Shown: positions 18,505 to 27,114 of the stretch, one piece after another
How positions within the stretch are numbered: the stretch's first letter is position 1
How the letters are laid out: each line of letters opens with the position of its first letter
Origin: Polaromonas sp. JS666
GTDB lineage: Bacteria > Pseudomonadota > Gammaproteobacteria > Burkholderiales > Burkholderiaceae_C
Direction of reading: 5' to 3'
Assembly (NCBI RefSeq): GCF_000013865.1
Contig: NC_007948.1
Coordinates: 1,178,001 to 1,242,000 of the forward strand
DNA: 64,000 nt
Made by a program: the position numbers and the translations under genes
Notes under the pieces: generated by a model
Told to the model about the DNA's origin: nothing
Database searches by the model: none
The model's input: the letters and a program-made list of their open reading frames with translations, nothing else

Positions 18505-19142
18505 GCGCGAAGGCCCTGAGGGGTCATGCGGCGCTGCAAGGCGCCAAAAAGAAAATCAGTGCCCAGCGCCAGCAGGGTCACCGGGATGGCGCCCACCAGC
18601 AGTTGGGGGATGGCCATCATGGCAATGCCCGCGGTGATGAAGTCGCCAAGCCCGCCGCCGCCAATAAAGGCCGCCAGCACCGCCCCGGAAATCACCTGCA
18701 CCGCGCCAGTGCGCAGGCCCGCAAAGATGACCGGCAGGGCCATCGGCAGTTCGACCTGCCGCAACAGCAGGGTCCGCGTCATGCCCATGCCAACCGCCGC
18801 GTCGACGGCATCGGCGTCCACGCCACGCATGCCGACGATGGTGTGGGTCACGATGGGCGGCAGCGCGATCAGCGTCAGGGCGAACAGCGCAGGCGCAAAG
18901 CCGGTCCCCAGAAGCGGCATGACCAGCGCGAGCACGGCCAGCGACGGCAAGGTGCGTCCGACATTCGCCGCGTTGACCACGGCCAGCGCCAGGCCGCCAC
19001 GCCGCGCCACGGCAATACCGGCAGGTATGCTGATCAGCGCGGCCAAAAACAGCGCTGACCCTGACAGGGCAATGTGCACGCCCAGGGCCCGATAGAACTG
19101 GGTCGGATGGGTCGCCAGGAAGTTCCAGGTGTCGGCCAGCAT
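18501..19142 (-). CDS. quaternary-amine ABC importer, permease subunit 2
   Basis: 213-residue inner-membrane permease of the OpuCB/OsmW/YehW type, with five or six hydrophobic segments. The EAA loop reads DAAVGMGMTRTLLLRQVELPMALPVIFAGLR, characteristic of the family, followed by FIGGGGLGDFI. A paralogue of the preceding permease; the two presumably form a heterodimer. Stop overlaps the ATPase start by 4 nt. Confidence 0.92.
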   Translation of the reverse strand: MLADTWNFLATHPTQFYRALGVHIALSGSALFLAALISIPAGIAVARRGGLALAVVNAANVGRTLPSLAVLALVMPLLGTGFAPALFALTLIALPPIVTHTIVGMRGVDADAVDAAVGMGMTRTLLLRQVELPMALPVIFAGLRTGAVQVISGAVLAAFIGGGGLGDFITAGIAMMAIPQLLVGAIPVTLLALGTDFLFGALQRRMTPQGLRA

Positions 19143-19157
19143 TTTTTTCCTGGGGGT

Positions 19158-19781
19158 TCAGGCCGCGCGCCGGCGTTTGAGCTGCCGCTCGAGCAGTGCA
19201 AGCAGCAGGTCGACGCTGACCGCCAGGGCGCACGCGGTCAAGGCGCCTGCCCATATTTTTGCGGGGTGGTCGCTGGCAATGCCGTTGAAGATCAGCGTGC
19301 CCAGCCCGCCCGCGTTGACGTAGGCCGCGACGACGGTCACGCTGATGACCGTCACGGCTGACACACGCAGGCCCGCCACGATCACCGGCAACGCCAGCGG
19401 CAACTCGATGCGCCGCATGATCTGGGCCGCGCTCATGCCCATGCCACGGGCGGCATCGATCACGTCTGCCGGAACCTCCCGAATGCCCGTCGCCACACTG
19501 CGGATCAGGATCATGAGCGAGAACGCCACCATGGTGATGATGGCGTTGGTCCGGCCCAGCCCGACGAGCGGAATCAGGAAAGCGAGAAAGGCCAGTGTCG
19601 GAATGGTGTACAAAATCCCGGAGACTGTCATCACGGCGCCGTACAGCCGTTCTCGCCGGGCGGCCACGAGGCCAATGACCAGCGACAGGGCGAATGCAAT
19701 CGTGAGCGCCGTCAGGGAGATGGCAATGTGTTCCCACAGGGCATACACAATGTCAGTCCAGTTGCGCAGGAACCATTTCAT
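19158..19781 (-). CDS. quaternary-amine ABC importer, permease subunit 1
   Basis: 207-residue permease of the same family. EAA loop DAARGMGMSAAQIMRRIELPLALPVIVAGLR, then YVNAGGLGTLIFNG. Hydrophobic segments begin at about residue 15. The start lies 7 nt after the lyase stop, so translation is probably coupled to the lyase gene, tying the enzyme to the transporter. Confidence 0.92.
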   Translation of the reverse strand: MKWFLRNWTDIVYALWEHIAISLTALTIAFALSLVIGLVAARRERLYGAVMTVSGILYTIPTLAFLAFLIPLVGLGRTNAIITMVAFSLMILIRSVATGIREVPADVIDAARGMGMSAAQIMRRIELPLALPVIVAGLRVSAVTVISVTVVAAYVNAGGLGTLIFNGIASDHPAKIWAGALTACALAVSVDLLLALLERQLKRRRAA

Positions 19782-19788
19782 AACGGTG

Positions 19789-21309
19789 TCACGCGGCCCC
19801 TGGACTGACGGCCCATGAACTGAACAAGCCCGAGGCTACAGCGCGTTGGACCCGGTCAATGTCCGGGCCCAGCGGGCGGTCTTCGTCCAGCATGGCGACC
19901 AGGTCGCGCAGTTGCAGATAGGTCGCGCGCGCGCCTTCACCCATGGTGGCCTGATCGGTTTCACGCAGGTCCACGGCCTGGGCGGCGATCAGAAGTTCAA
20001 TGGCGATGAGGTAGCGGACGCGCTCCAGCAGTTCACCCAGTTTTTCGGCAACGCCCAGCGCCATGCACGCATGATCCTCCAGCCCTTCGGAGACCGGCAG
20101 GTAATCGAGCGAGCCGGGGTTGGCGCGCAACCGTATCTCGGCCCACAGGGCGGTCAGGGTTTTTTGCACCGTGGCAAAGCCGGAATGGGCTGGCCCGTGG
20201 CGTGTCAGCTGCAGGGGCAGGCCGGTGAGCGCGGGTGACATGAAGCGCTGGCAGCGGGCCACAGACATGCTGGCGGCCTGTGCCAGCGCAATCGCGCAGG
20301 CGTCCAGCGCGAGCGCCAGGGCCGGCACGTGAAAGTTTCCGTTGGACAGCATGATGCCGTCGTCTGCCAGCACCAGCGGGCTGTCGGCGGCGCTGTTGAG
20401 TTCCATTTCGACCTGCTCCCGGGCCAGGGCTATCATGCCCCGGGCAGCGCCATGCACCTGGGCCACGACACGCAGCGAGACCGGGTCCTGAACGCGGCGG
20501 GCGGCACCCGGCGCGAGCAGTGCGCTGCCCTTCAGGAGCGCGCGCAGCTGGCTGGCAACTTCCACCTGGCCGGTCGCGGGCCTGGCCATGACCGCGCTGG
20601 GATGGAGCGGGGACAAGTTGGCGCGAAAGCCCTCGAATCCCAGCGCCACCGCGGCCAGCCAGGCGTCCAGTGCGGCCGTGGCGTCATGCAGCACCAGTGC
20701 GGCACGCGCGGTGGTGGCGGCGTTGGAGCTGATCAGCGCCAGGCCGTCCTTGGCGCCGAGCTTGACGGGCTGCAGCCCGGCGCGCTCCAGGGCAACGCCG
20801 CCCTTGAGCACCTCGCCGCCAAATTCGGCCTCGCCTTCGCCGAACAGGGGCAAGGCCAAATGCGACAACTGGGGCAGGTCGGCCACACCAATGGAGCCGA
20901 AGCGTGGCACCACCGGGTGCACCCGGTGGTTCAGCAGCGCGATACAGGCATCCAGCACGCCGGGTGACACGCCGGAGCCACCGCGCGCCAGGCCGGCGAT
21001 GCGGGCAAATTGCATGGCGCGAACACTGGACTGCTCATAAGCCGGTCCGACCGCCACCGCGCGGGCACGCACGGCCCGGCGCTGATAGTCTTCCAGATCA
21101 TCTTCCGCCAGCAGTGCGCCCGTGTTGGCACCCAGCGCGGAATTGAGGCCATAAACAGGCGCGCCGGACGCCGCCAGGCGGACTACCACATCGCGCGCCG
21201 CGGCAACCCGCGCACGGGCACCGGGTGCCAGCGCGACGGCTTCACCCTGGCGGGCGACGCGCACCAGATCGGCTATGCCCACCCATGTTTCGCCGACTTC
21301 AATCGTCAT
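19789..21309 (-). CDS. aromatic amino acid lyase homologue lacking the MIO triad (candidate betaine lyase)
   Basis: 506 residues with full-length similarity in layout to histidine ammonia-lyase: Y53 in PVYGLNSALG, NGNFHVPAL, and the C-terminal SLDYLPVSEGLEDHACMA region. The segment that forms the MIO electrophile from Ala-Ser-Gly (GSVGASGDLAPLSH in HutH) reads GSIGVADLPQLSH (from G138), with one residue deleted and no Ala-Ser-Gly. An ammonia-lyase reaction through MIO is therefore unlikely. Ergothionase is a known family member without MIO that eliminates trimethylamine from a histidine betaine. Placement inside a quaternary-amine importer operon under a HutC-type site supports such a reaction on hercynine or ergothioneine. 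Substrate is inference. Confidence 0.85.
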   Translation of the reverse strand: MTIEVGETWVGIADLVRVARQGEAVALAPGARARVAAARDVVVRLAASGAPVYGLNSALGANTGALLAEDDLEDYQRRAVRARAVAVGPAYEQSSVRAMQFARIAGLARGGSGVSPGVLDACIALLNHRVHPVVPRFGSIGVADLPQLSHLALPLFGEGEAEFGGEVLKGGVALERAGLQPVKLGAKDGLALISSNAATTARAALVLHDATAALDAWLAAVALGFEGFRANLSPLHPSAVMARPATGQVEVASQLRALLKGSALLAPGAARRVQDPVSLRVVAQVHGAARGMIALAREQVEMELNSAADSPLVLADDGIMLSNGNFHVPALALALDACAIALAQAASMSVARCQRFMSPALTGLPLQLTRHGPAHSGFATVQKTLTALWAEIRLRANPGSLDYLPVSEGLEDHACMALGVAEKLGELLERVRYLIAIELLIAAQAVDLRETDQATMGEGARATYLQLRDLVAMLDEDRPLGPDIDRVQRAVASGLFSSWAVSPGAA

Positions 21310-21354
21310 GGGCTGTCAGTTCCCGTTGGCTGATGCGCTTGTGACCTGCGGGGC

Positions 21355-22236
21355 TTACTTGACCAGCCCCTTGGCTTTGAGGAAGTCGCGTGCCACGTCT
21401 TTGGGTTCCAGCTTTTCGCCATCGACCTGGTAGTTCATCTGGGCCATCGTGGTTTCGTCGAGCAGGGCGCTGACCCGGTTCAGGACATCACCAACTTTGG
21501 GGTTTGCATCAAGGACTTCGCGGCGAATGACGGGCACCACGAAATACGGGGGCCACAGGTTTTTGTCGTCGCGCAGCCGCTTCAGTTTCATGGCGCTGAT
21601 CATGCCGTCCGTGGAGTAGCCGTTCACCACCTGGATCTGATCGTTCTTGAGCGCCTGGTAGCGCAGGCCAATGGCCATCTGCAGGTCTTCCCCGAACACC
21701 ATGTCGTATTTGGCTTTCAGGCCAGGCAGCCCGTCCTTGCGATCGCGAAATTCAGGGCCGGCGCCGATCTTCAGGTTCTTGGCAGCCTTCGCCAGATCCG
21801 AGAGGGTTTCCAGCTTGTACTTCTGCGCGGTCTCCGGACGGACGACCATCACATACCCGTTGTTGAGGTTGGACTGGTTCAGCACGGCAAAGCCCATCTT
21901 GGCGTAGGCCTCTTTCACCTTGTCATAGACGGCCTTGGGATCCGTCATGGGCTCCTGCTTCAGCACGGCAAGCAGCATGGTGCCGGTGTACTCGGGGTAG
22001 AAATCGATCTGTTTTTCTTCCATGGCTTTTTGCGCAATCAGCGTGCCACCCAGATTGAGCTTTTTCTCGGTCTTGATGCCTGCGGCTTCCAGGGCCTGGG
22101 CGTAAATTTCTGCGAGCACAAACTGCTCGGTGAAATTTTTGGAGCCCACGCGGACCACTTGCTGGGCCTGCGAAGCGAGGGGCACCACGGTGGCGAAGGC
22201 CAATGCCCACAAGGCCAGAAATTTACGAATCTTCAT
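21355..22236 (-). CDS. quaternary-amine ABC importer, periplasmic binding protein
   Basis: 293 residues with a Sec signal peptide (MKIRKFLALWALAFATVVPLASQAQ, cleavage near residue 25). Mature start VVRVGSKNFTEQFVLAEIY is the OpuAC/OsmF/YehZ hallmark, with FYPEYTGTM and GYSTDGMI later. The family captures betaines through aromatic residues and includes EgtU-type ergothioneine binders. First gene of the minus-strand operon; the HutC-like palindrome at 22378 lies about 140 nt upstream of its start. Confidence 0.92.
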   Translation of the reverse strand: MKIRKFLALWALAFATVVPLASQAQQVVRVGSKNFTEQFVLAEIYAQALEAAGIKTEKKLNLGGTLIAQKAMEEKQIDFYPEYTGTMLLAVLKQEPMTDPKAVYDKVKEAYAKMGFAVLNQSNLNNGYVMVVRPETAQKYKLETLSDLAKAAKNLKIGAGPEFRDRKDGLPGLKAKYDMVFGEDLQMAIGLRYQALKNDQIQVVNGYSTDGMISAMKLKRLRDDKNLWPPYFVVPVIRREVLDANPKVGDVLNRVSALLDETTMAQMNYQVDGEKLEPKDVARDFLKAKGLVK

Positions 22237-22377
22237 GATGATCTCCGTTTGAGGATGGCGACAGGGATTGCAGCAGGTATTGCGACAGCGATAGCGGACA
22301 TTAACTGTTTTTCCGGATTTTTGCAGGGGATTCCGGCGCTGCTGCGTCCCTGGAAGTCACCCCCTCGGGTACGTCAA

Positions 22378-22391
22378 CTTGTATATACAAG
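22378..22391. promoter_or_regulatory. HutC/GntR-type operator upstream of betaine importer operon
   Basis: CTTGTATATACAAG, a perfect 14-bp palindrome containing GTATATAC, which fits the HutC-subfamily consensus GTMTAKAC. It lies between the divergent binding-protein operon (start 22236) and yeiH (start 22495) and closely resembles the site at 29944 between hutU and hutC. Confidence 0.7.
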
Positions 22392-22494
22392 CGAATAATA
22401 GTAGCATACGGAAATTGCCCGTGCAAGACGAAAAATCACTCTGCAACAGCCGTTTTTTCGCAGACATGCCAGACCTCAAAACGGACTCCAGCAA

Positions 22495-23517
22495 GTGCCT
22501 TTTTCCTCACCGTCTTCGCTTTTCTCCTCTCTCACCCTTCGACTGCCTGGCACCCTGGTGTGCGTGGTCATCGCCCTGGCGGCCACTTTTTTGTCGGAGC
22601 ATTACGGCGGGCCGCAACTGCTGTACGCCTTGCTGATCGGTCTGGCATTTCATTTTCTGTGCAGCAATCCCCGCGTCAGGCCCGGCGTTGACTTTTGTGG
22701 CCGAAGCCTGCTGCGCATCGGCGTGGCATTGCTCGGCGTGCGCATCACCTTGACCCAGGTTGCCAGGCTTGGCCTCGAATCCGCGGTGGTCATCGCGGTG
22801 GGGGTGGCGCTGACGATTCTTTTTGGATTGCTGCTGGCCCGGTGGTTGAAACGTCCCCGTGAGGAGGGCCTGCTCTCCGGCGGCGCCGTGGCCATCTGCG
22901 GGGCATCGGCGGTGCTGGCCCTGTCGTCCGTCCTGCCGCAAACCAGGGAGAACGAACGCTTCACGCTGCTGGCGGTGGTGGGCGTAACGGTGTTGTCCAC
23001 CCTGAGCATGGTGATCTACCCCTTCGCGCTCAAGGCCATCGGCCTTCCCCCTGAGCAGGCGGGTATTTTCCTGGGTGGCACCATCCATGATGTGGCGCAG
23101 GTGGTGGCTGCCGGCATGATGCTGGGCCCCGCAGTGGGCGACACCGCCACCGTGGTGAAGCTGTTTCGCGTCATGCTGCTGATGCCCATTGTGGTGTTCG
23201 TCGCCATCAGCTACCGAAACCATCCGGATACCAAGGCGACCGATGATGAAGTGCCGCTGGTTCCGGGCTTCCTGCTCGCCTTCATTGTGCTGGTGCTGCT
23301 GGCCAGCATCGGCACATTCACACCCGATATGACGCAGCTGGCGAGCAGCACCTCGCGCTGGCTGCTGGTCACGGCCATTGCGGCGGCGGGCATCAAGACC
23401 AGCTTTGAAGACCTGCTCAAACTCGGCTGGCAACCGGTTGCCATGCTGGTGGGCGAGACGGTTTTCATCGCCTCGCTGGTTCTGGCCGCCATTGTGACGC
23501 TGCGGCTGGGCCTGTAG
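22495..23517 (+). CDS. YeiH/UPF0324 family putative sulfate/sulfite exporter
   Basis: 340-residue polytopic membrane protein with about ten hydrophobic segments. Family segments include VDFCGRSLLRIGVALLGVRIT, SGGAVAICGASAVLA and GGTIHDVAQVVAAG. The family is annotated as putative sulfate exporter; relatives near sulfonate catabolic genes are thought to export sulfur oxyanions. Start assigned to GTG 22495, the only start compatible with the frame near the N terminus. Divergent from the betaine importer operon and sharing the intergenic HutC-like palindrome, which may mean joint control, notable if the substrate is sulfur-bearing ergothioneine. Confidence 0.88.
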   Translation: MPFSSPSSLFSSLTLRLPGTLVCVVIALAATFLSEHYGGPQLLYALLIGLAFHFLCSNPRVRPGVDFCGRSLLRIGVALLGVRITLTQVARLGLESAVVIAVGVALTILFGLLLARWLKRPREEGLLSGGAVAICGASAVLALSSVLPQTRENERFTLLAVVGVTVLSTLSMVIYPFALKAIGLPPEQAGIFLGGTIHDVAQVVAAGMMLGPAVGDTATVVKLFRVMLLMPIVVFVAISYRNHPDTKATDDEVPLVPGFLLAFIVLVLLASIGTFTPDMTQLASSTSRWLLVTAIAAAGIKTSFEDLLKLGWQPVAMLVGETVFIASLVLAAIVTLRLGL

Positions 23518-23551
23518 CTGCGGGGCTGCCTGCCGGATGAGGTCCGCGGCT

Positions 23552-25186
23552 TTACACCAGCCGCAAGGCGGTCAGCTCGGTAATTTGCGCCTCCCCCGCC
23601 AGGCCGATACGCCCCTGCGCCACCAATTGATGCACCGCACCGATGTCAGGCGCCAGGCTGCGGTCGCGCATCATGGCTGGCGATACCGAACGCACCAGTT
23701 GCAGCACACCTTCCAATACAGAAGCGCTTTTCAGCGGCCGCAGAAATTCGATCCCCTGGGCCGCCGTCAGCAGTTCAATGGCCACGATGTACTCCGTGTT
23801 GCGCAGCATGGGCTGAAGCCGGCGGGCCGCAAAGGTCGCCATGCTCACGTGGTCTTCCTGGTTGGCCGAGGTGGGCAGGCTGTCCACACTGGCCGGATGG
23901 GCCAGCGACTTGTTTTCTGACGCCAGCGCGGCGGCCGTCACGTGCACGATCATGAAACCCGAATTCAGCCCGGGCTCGGGCGTGAGAAAGGCCGGCAGGC
24001 GAGACACCACCGTATCGACCAGCATGGCAATGCGCCGCTCGGTGATGGCGCCGATTTCCGCAATGACCACGGCCAGCGCATCGGCAGCCAGCGCCACCGG
24101 TTCCGCATGAAAATTGCCGCCTGACAAAAGCTCCCCCCCGACGTGGCCTGTGGCCACCTCCCCCTCAAGGGGGCGGCTCCTGTGGCCCGGCAAAGCCGGT
24201 TCCACGGCCCCCGCTTGCACGGCAACTTCCTGGGTGGAGGCGAACACCAGCGGGTTGTCGGTGACGGCATTGGCTTCACGCATCAACACCTGCGAGGCAT
24301 AGCGCATCTGATCCAGGCAGGCGCCCATGACCTGCGGCTGGCAGCGCAGGCAGTACGGATCCTGCACCCGGTCGTCGCCCTCCAGGTGGGAGCGGCGGAT
24401 CTCGCTGCCGACCATCAGCGCGCGGTAGGCAGCGGCACAGGCGATCTGCCCGGGCTGGCCGCGCACGGCGTGAATGCGGGGATCAAACGGGCCGTCGCTG
24501 CCGCGTGCGGCGTCGAGCGTGACCGCCCCGGAAATCACGGCGGCTTCGAACAGGCGCTCGGTCGCCAGCAGGGCATCAAGCGCCAGTGCGGTGGAGACCT
24601 GCGTGCCATTGATCAGGGCCAGCCCCTCCTTGGCCGACAACTGTATCGGGGCCAGGGGGGCCTGTTGCAGCGCGGCTGCGGCGGGCAGGCGCTCGCCGCG
24701 ATAAAACACCTCGCCTTCGCCAATCAATGGGAGGCACAAATGCGCCAGCGGCGCGAGGTCGCCGGAGGCGCCGACCGATCCCTGGCAGGGAATCACCGGC
24801 GTCAAGCCGTGGTTGTACAGGGCCAGCAGCAGGTCGATGACACATTCACGCACGCCCGAAAAGCCGCGCGCCAGGCTGGCGGCCTTGAGCAGCAGGACCA
24901 GCCGTACCACCCGCTCCGGCATGGGCTCGCCCACACCGACGGCATGCGAGCGCAACAGGTTGAGCTGCAGGGTATTCAAGTCGGTTTGGGCGATGCGCTG
25001 GTTGGCCAGCTTGCCGAAACCGGTGTTCACGCCATAGACGGCGGCGCCGCCCTGCGCGGCCTGCTGGACGAGCTGGGCGCTGGCACGAATGCCTGCGGTG
25101 GCTGACGGATCTATCGTCAGCGGCTCGCTGCCTGCGTGGATCTGGCGCAGTTGCGTCAAGGTTAAGAAGCCTGGCTGGATGTTCAT
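23552..25186 (-). CDS. hutH: histidine ammonia-lyase with in-frame repeat insertion
   Basis: Converts L-histidine to urocanate plus ammonia. MIO triad A140-S141-G142 is intact in GSVGASGDLAPLAH; YGVNTGFGKLA and NSGFMIVHVTAAALASE are present. The protein is 544 residues versus the usual ~510. The excess is an in-frame block of about 32 residues (about 319-351) just before SGGNFHAEP, encoded by a GC-rich hairpin repeat (24131-24214). Last gene of hutU-ocd-phnD-bug-hutH. Whether the insertion is tolerated is unknown; the frame stays open and the other motifs are intact. Confidence 0.93.
   Translation of the reverse strand: MNIQPGFLTLTQLRQIHAGSEPLTIDPSATAGIRASAQLVQQAAQGGAAVYGVNTGFGKLANQRIAQTDLNTLQLNLLRSHAVGVGEPMPERVVRLVLLLKAASLARGFSGVRECVIDLLLALYNHGLTPVIPCQGSVGASGDLAPLAHLCLPLIGEGEVFYRGERLPAAAALQQAPLAPIQLSAKEGLALINGTQVSTALALDALLATERLFEAAVISGAVTLDAARGSDGPFDPRIHAVRGQPGQIACAAAYRALMVGSEIRRSHLEGDDRVQDPYCLRCQPQVMGACLDQMRYASQVLMREANAVTDNPLVFASTQEVAVQAGAVEPALPGHRSRPLEGEVATGHVGGELLSGGNFHAEPVALAADALAVVIAEIGAITERRIAMLVDTVVSRLPAFLTPEPGLNSGFMIVHVTAAALASENKSLAHPASVDSLPTSANQEDHVSMATFAARRLQPMLRNTEYIVAIELLTAAQGIEFLRPLKSASVLEGVLQLVRSVSPAMMRDRSLAPDIGAVHQLVAQGRIGLAGEAQITELTALRLV
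24131..24214. repeat. GC-rich hairpin repeat inserted in frame within hutH
   Basis: Contains three consecutive inverted repeats: GTGGCCTGTGGCCAC, CCCCCTCAAGGGGG and CCGGCAAAGCCGG. This is the composition of Comamonadaceae intergenic repeats and shares the CCCC..AAGGGGG arms with the pyrB-pyrC' repeats at 10253. It encodes the PGHRSRPLEGEVATGHVGG part of the extra HutH residues. Confidence 0.7.
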
Positions 25187-25240
25187 GGTGACTCGTTGGC
25201 AAGCAGTGACAGCGGGAAGCGTGGGTATTACGGTATTACC

Positions 25241-26212
25241 TCATTCGGGTTTGATGTTCTTTTGCCGGATCACTTCAGCCCAGCGCATGGTGTCGGCCTG
25301 AATCGTGGCGGCGAGGTCTGACGGTTTGCCGGCACCCGGCGTCATGCCCAGCGCGGCCAGCTTGTCTCTCAGTTCGGGACGGGCGAGGAGGCGCGCGGTT
25401 TCCGCGTTGAGGCGGTCAATCACCGGGCGCGGCGTGCCGGCGGGCACCATCAGCGCATACCAGGACACGGCCTCGAAGCGGGCCAGGCCCTGCTCGGCAA
25501 GGGTCGGGACTTCAGGCATGACTGGCGAGCGTTTGAGGCTCGCCACCCCCAGCGCGCGCAGTTTGCCGCTCTGGATGTGGGGCAGCACCGAGGACATCTG
25601 CGCGAACATCATCGACACCTGGCCGCCGAGCAGGTCGTTGAGCGCCGGCCCGATCCCCTTGTAAGGCACATGGAGCAGCTGCACGTTACTCTGCAGCGCG
25701 AGCAACTCGCCCGCCAGGTGCGCCTGGCTGCCGGCGCCGGGCGAGGCGAAGGAGAGCGCATCCGGCTTCTGTGCGGCCAGGGCCAGCAGCTCCCGGAGCG
25801 AGCGTGCCGGCACCGCCGCATTCACCACCAGCACGTTGTCCACCGTGGCCAGCATGGAGACCGGCGCGAGGTCCGAGGCCTTGTACGGCAGGCTGGGAAA
25901 CAGCGTGGGGTTGACGGCGATATTGCCCAGGGGCACGATCGCCAGGGTGTGGCCGTCCGGCGGGGCCTTGGCCGCCTGCTCGATGCCGATGTTGCCGGCC
26001 GCGCCTACCCTGTTGTCGACCACGGCCGGCTGGCCGAGGGCTTCGGACAGGCCCTGGGCCAGTATGCGGCCCAGCACGTCAGTCGGTCCGCCGGGTGGAA
26101 AGGGCACGATCACATGCAGCGGCCGGGACGGATAGGTTTGCGCCAGCACGCCGAAGGATGCCGCCGTCACCAGCGGGATGACCAGAAAGAAGAGAAAGCG
26201 AAAGCGGCGCAT
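25241..26212 (-). CDS. Bug family (TctC-like) periplasmic substrate-binding protein
   Basis: 323-residue binding protein of the Bordetella uptake gene family: signal peptide MRRFRFLFFLVIPLVTAASFGVLAQ, then YPSRPLHVIVPFPPGGPTD, GAAGNIGIEQAAKAPPDG and VPYKGIGPALNDLLGGQV, all characteristic. Such proteins deliver small carboxylates (occasionally other solutes) to TctAB-like carriers, which are not in this window. ATG at 26212 overlaps the stop of the upstream PhnD-like gene by one nucleotide. Its place between hutU and hutH suggests uptake of urocanate, imidazole carboxylates or a related intermediate; that is inference. Confidence 0.9.
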   Translation of the reverse strand: MRRFRFLFFLVIPLVTAASFGVLAQTYPSRPLHVIVPFPPGGPTDVLGRILAQGLSEALGQPAVVDNRVGAAGNIGIEQAAKAPPDGHTLAIVPLGNIAVNPTLFPSLPYKASDLAPVSMLATVDNVLVVNAAVPARSLRELLALAAQKPDALSFASPGAGSQAHLAGELLALQSNVQLLHVPYKGIGPALNDLLGGQVSMMFAQMSSVLPHIQSGKLRALGVASLKRSPVMPEVPTLAEQGLARFEAVSWYALMVPAGTPRPVIDRLNAETARLLARPELRDKLAALGMTPGAGKPSDLAATIQADTMRWAEVIRQKNIKPE

Positions 26213-27048
26213 CAGAGCTCCTCGAAAGGGATGGCGGCCGCAGCGGCCATGACTGCCAGGGGCTGGTAATCGGCGGGGTCGGGCACCGCAAAGCCCGCCA
26301 GCAGCAGGCCCTGCATGAGCGGTGCCAGTTCCGGCGCCGTGGCTGTTGCCAGCAGGGCCGCGCGCAGCCGCGCGAGTTCGCCTGCGGTCAGGGCCGCGGT
26401 TGCGACCAGCGGAGGAATCGGCAGTGCCGGGGTGCTCGCCACCGTGCGCACCTGGGCGGCAAAGTCCGGCTCCCGCTGCCGCAGCAGATCGTGGTAGTAG
26501 CTGTCCAGCGGGCCCACATCGATGCGGCCTTCGGCCAGCGCCTCGATCACGCCGCGGGCGTGAATCAGCTCGCCAACCGCCTGGCGGTAAAGCCGCGGCC
26601 GGCCGGCCGTGCGGTAGCGCTCCAGGTAGTGGCGCGGGGCCACGCCGCCCGACATCGAATCGGCCAGCGTGTAGCCCACCACGCCGCCGAAGGTGTCTTC
26701 GAGCGTCCGGTAAGGCGCGCCGGTGCGCACCACGATGTCGGTGAAATACACCGGCCGGCCGCCGTAACGGGCCGGTGACGGCAGCGGTGCCGCGACCAGG
26801 ATGGGCCGGACTGCGCGTTGCGCAAAGGGCAGGCCGCACATCATGGCCAGGCCCAGGTCATCGCGCGCCCACAGCGCCGACAGGGGCGCCGGCGCGTCGT
26901 AGTCGATCACGTCCCACGGCAGACCGGCGCGGGCCAGCACCCAGTCCAGCAGCTGCTTCCAGTCGGCCTTGACCGATGGGGTCGCCGAGTACATGCGGGC
27001 GTTGGCCACCGGCAGGGAGGCGACGGGTGATGTGCTGATGGCGTTCAT
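26212..27048 (-). CDS. PhnD/SsuA-type binding-protein-like protein without signal peptide
   Basis: 278 residues with a periplasmic-binding-protein type II layout: RMYSATPSVKADW, FTDIVVRTGAPYRTLEDTFGG, DVGPLDSYYHDLL, as in phosphonate/phosphite-type binding proteins. The N terminus (MNAISTSPVASLPVANARMY) lacks a hydrophobic signal, so it may act in the cytoplasm as a ligand sensor or enzyme rather than an importer component. Fourth-from-last in the hut operon. Substrate unknown. Hut clusters in related bacteria may carry similar genes, but I cannot verify this here. Confidence 0.75.
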   Translation of the reverse strand: MNAISTSPVASLPVANARMYSATPSVKADWKQLLDWVLARAGLPWDVIDYDAPAPLSALWARDDLGLAMMCGLPFAQRAVRPILVAAPLPSPARYGGRPVYFTDIVVRTGAPYRTLEDTFGGVVGYTLADSMSGGVAPRHYLERYRTAGRPRLYRQAVGELIHARGVIEALAEGRIDVGPLDSYYHDLLRQREPDFAAQVRTVASTPALPIPPLVATAALTAGELARLRAALLATATAPELAPLMQGLLLAGFAVPDPADYQPLAVMAAAAAIPFEEL

Positions 27049-27114
27049 GGCGGCGTGGCGGCGTGACGGTATGTTGGGATGCCGGTGTTGTGGATGTTGT
27101 GGGCGCTTTGGAAT

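Noticed and set aside
19789..21309. Calling this gene a second hutH
   Set aside because: The MIO-forming Ala-Ser-Gly is absent and the gene is embedded in a quaternary-amine importer operon.
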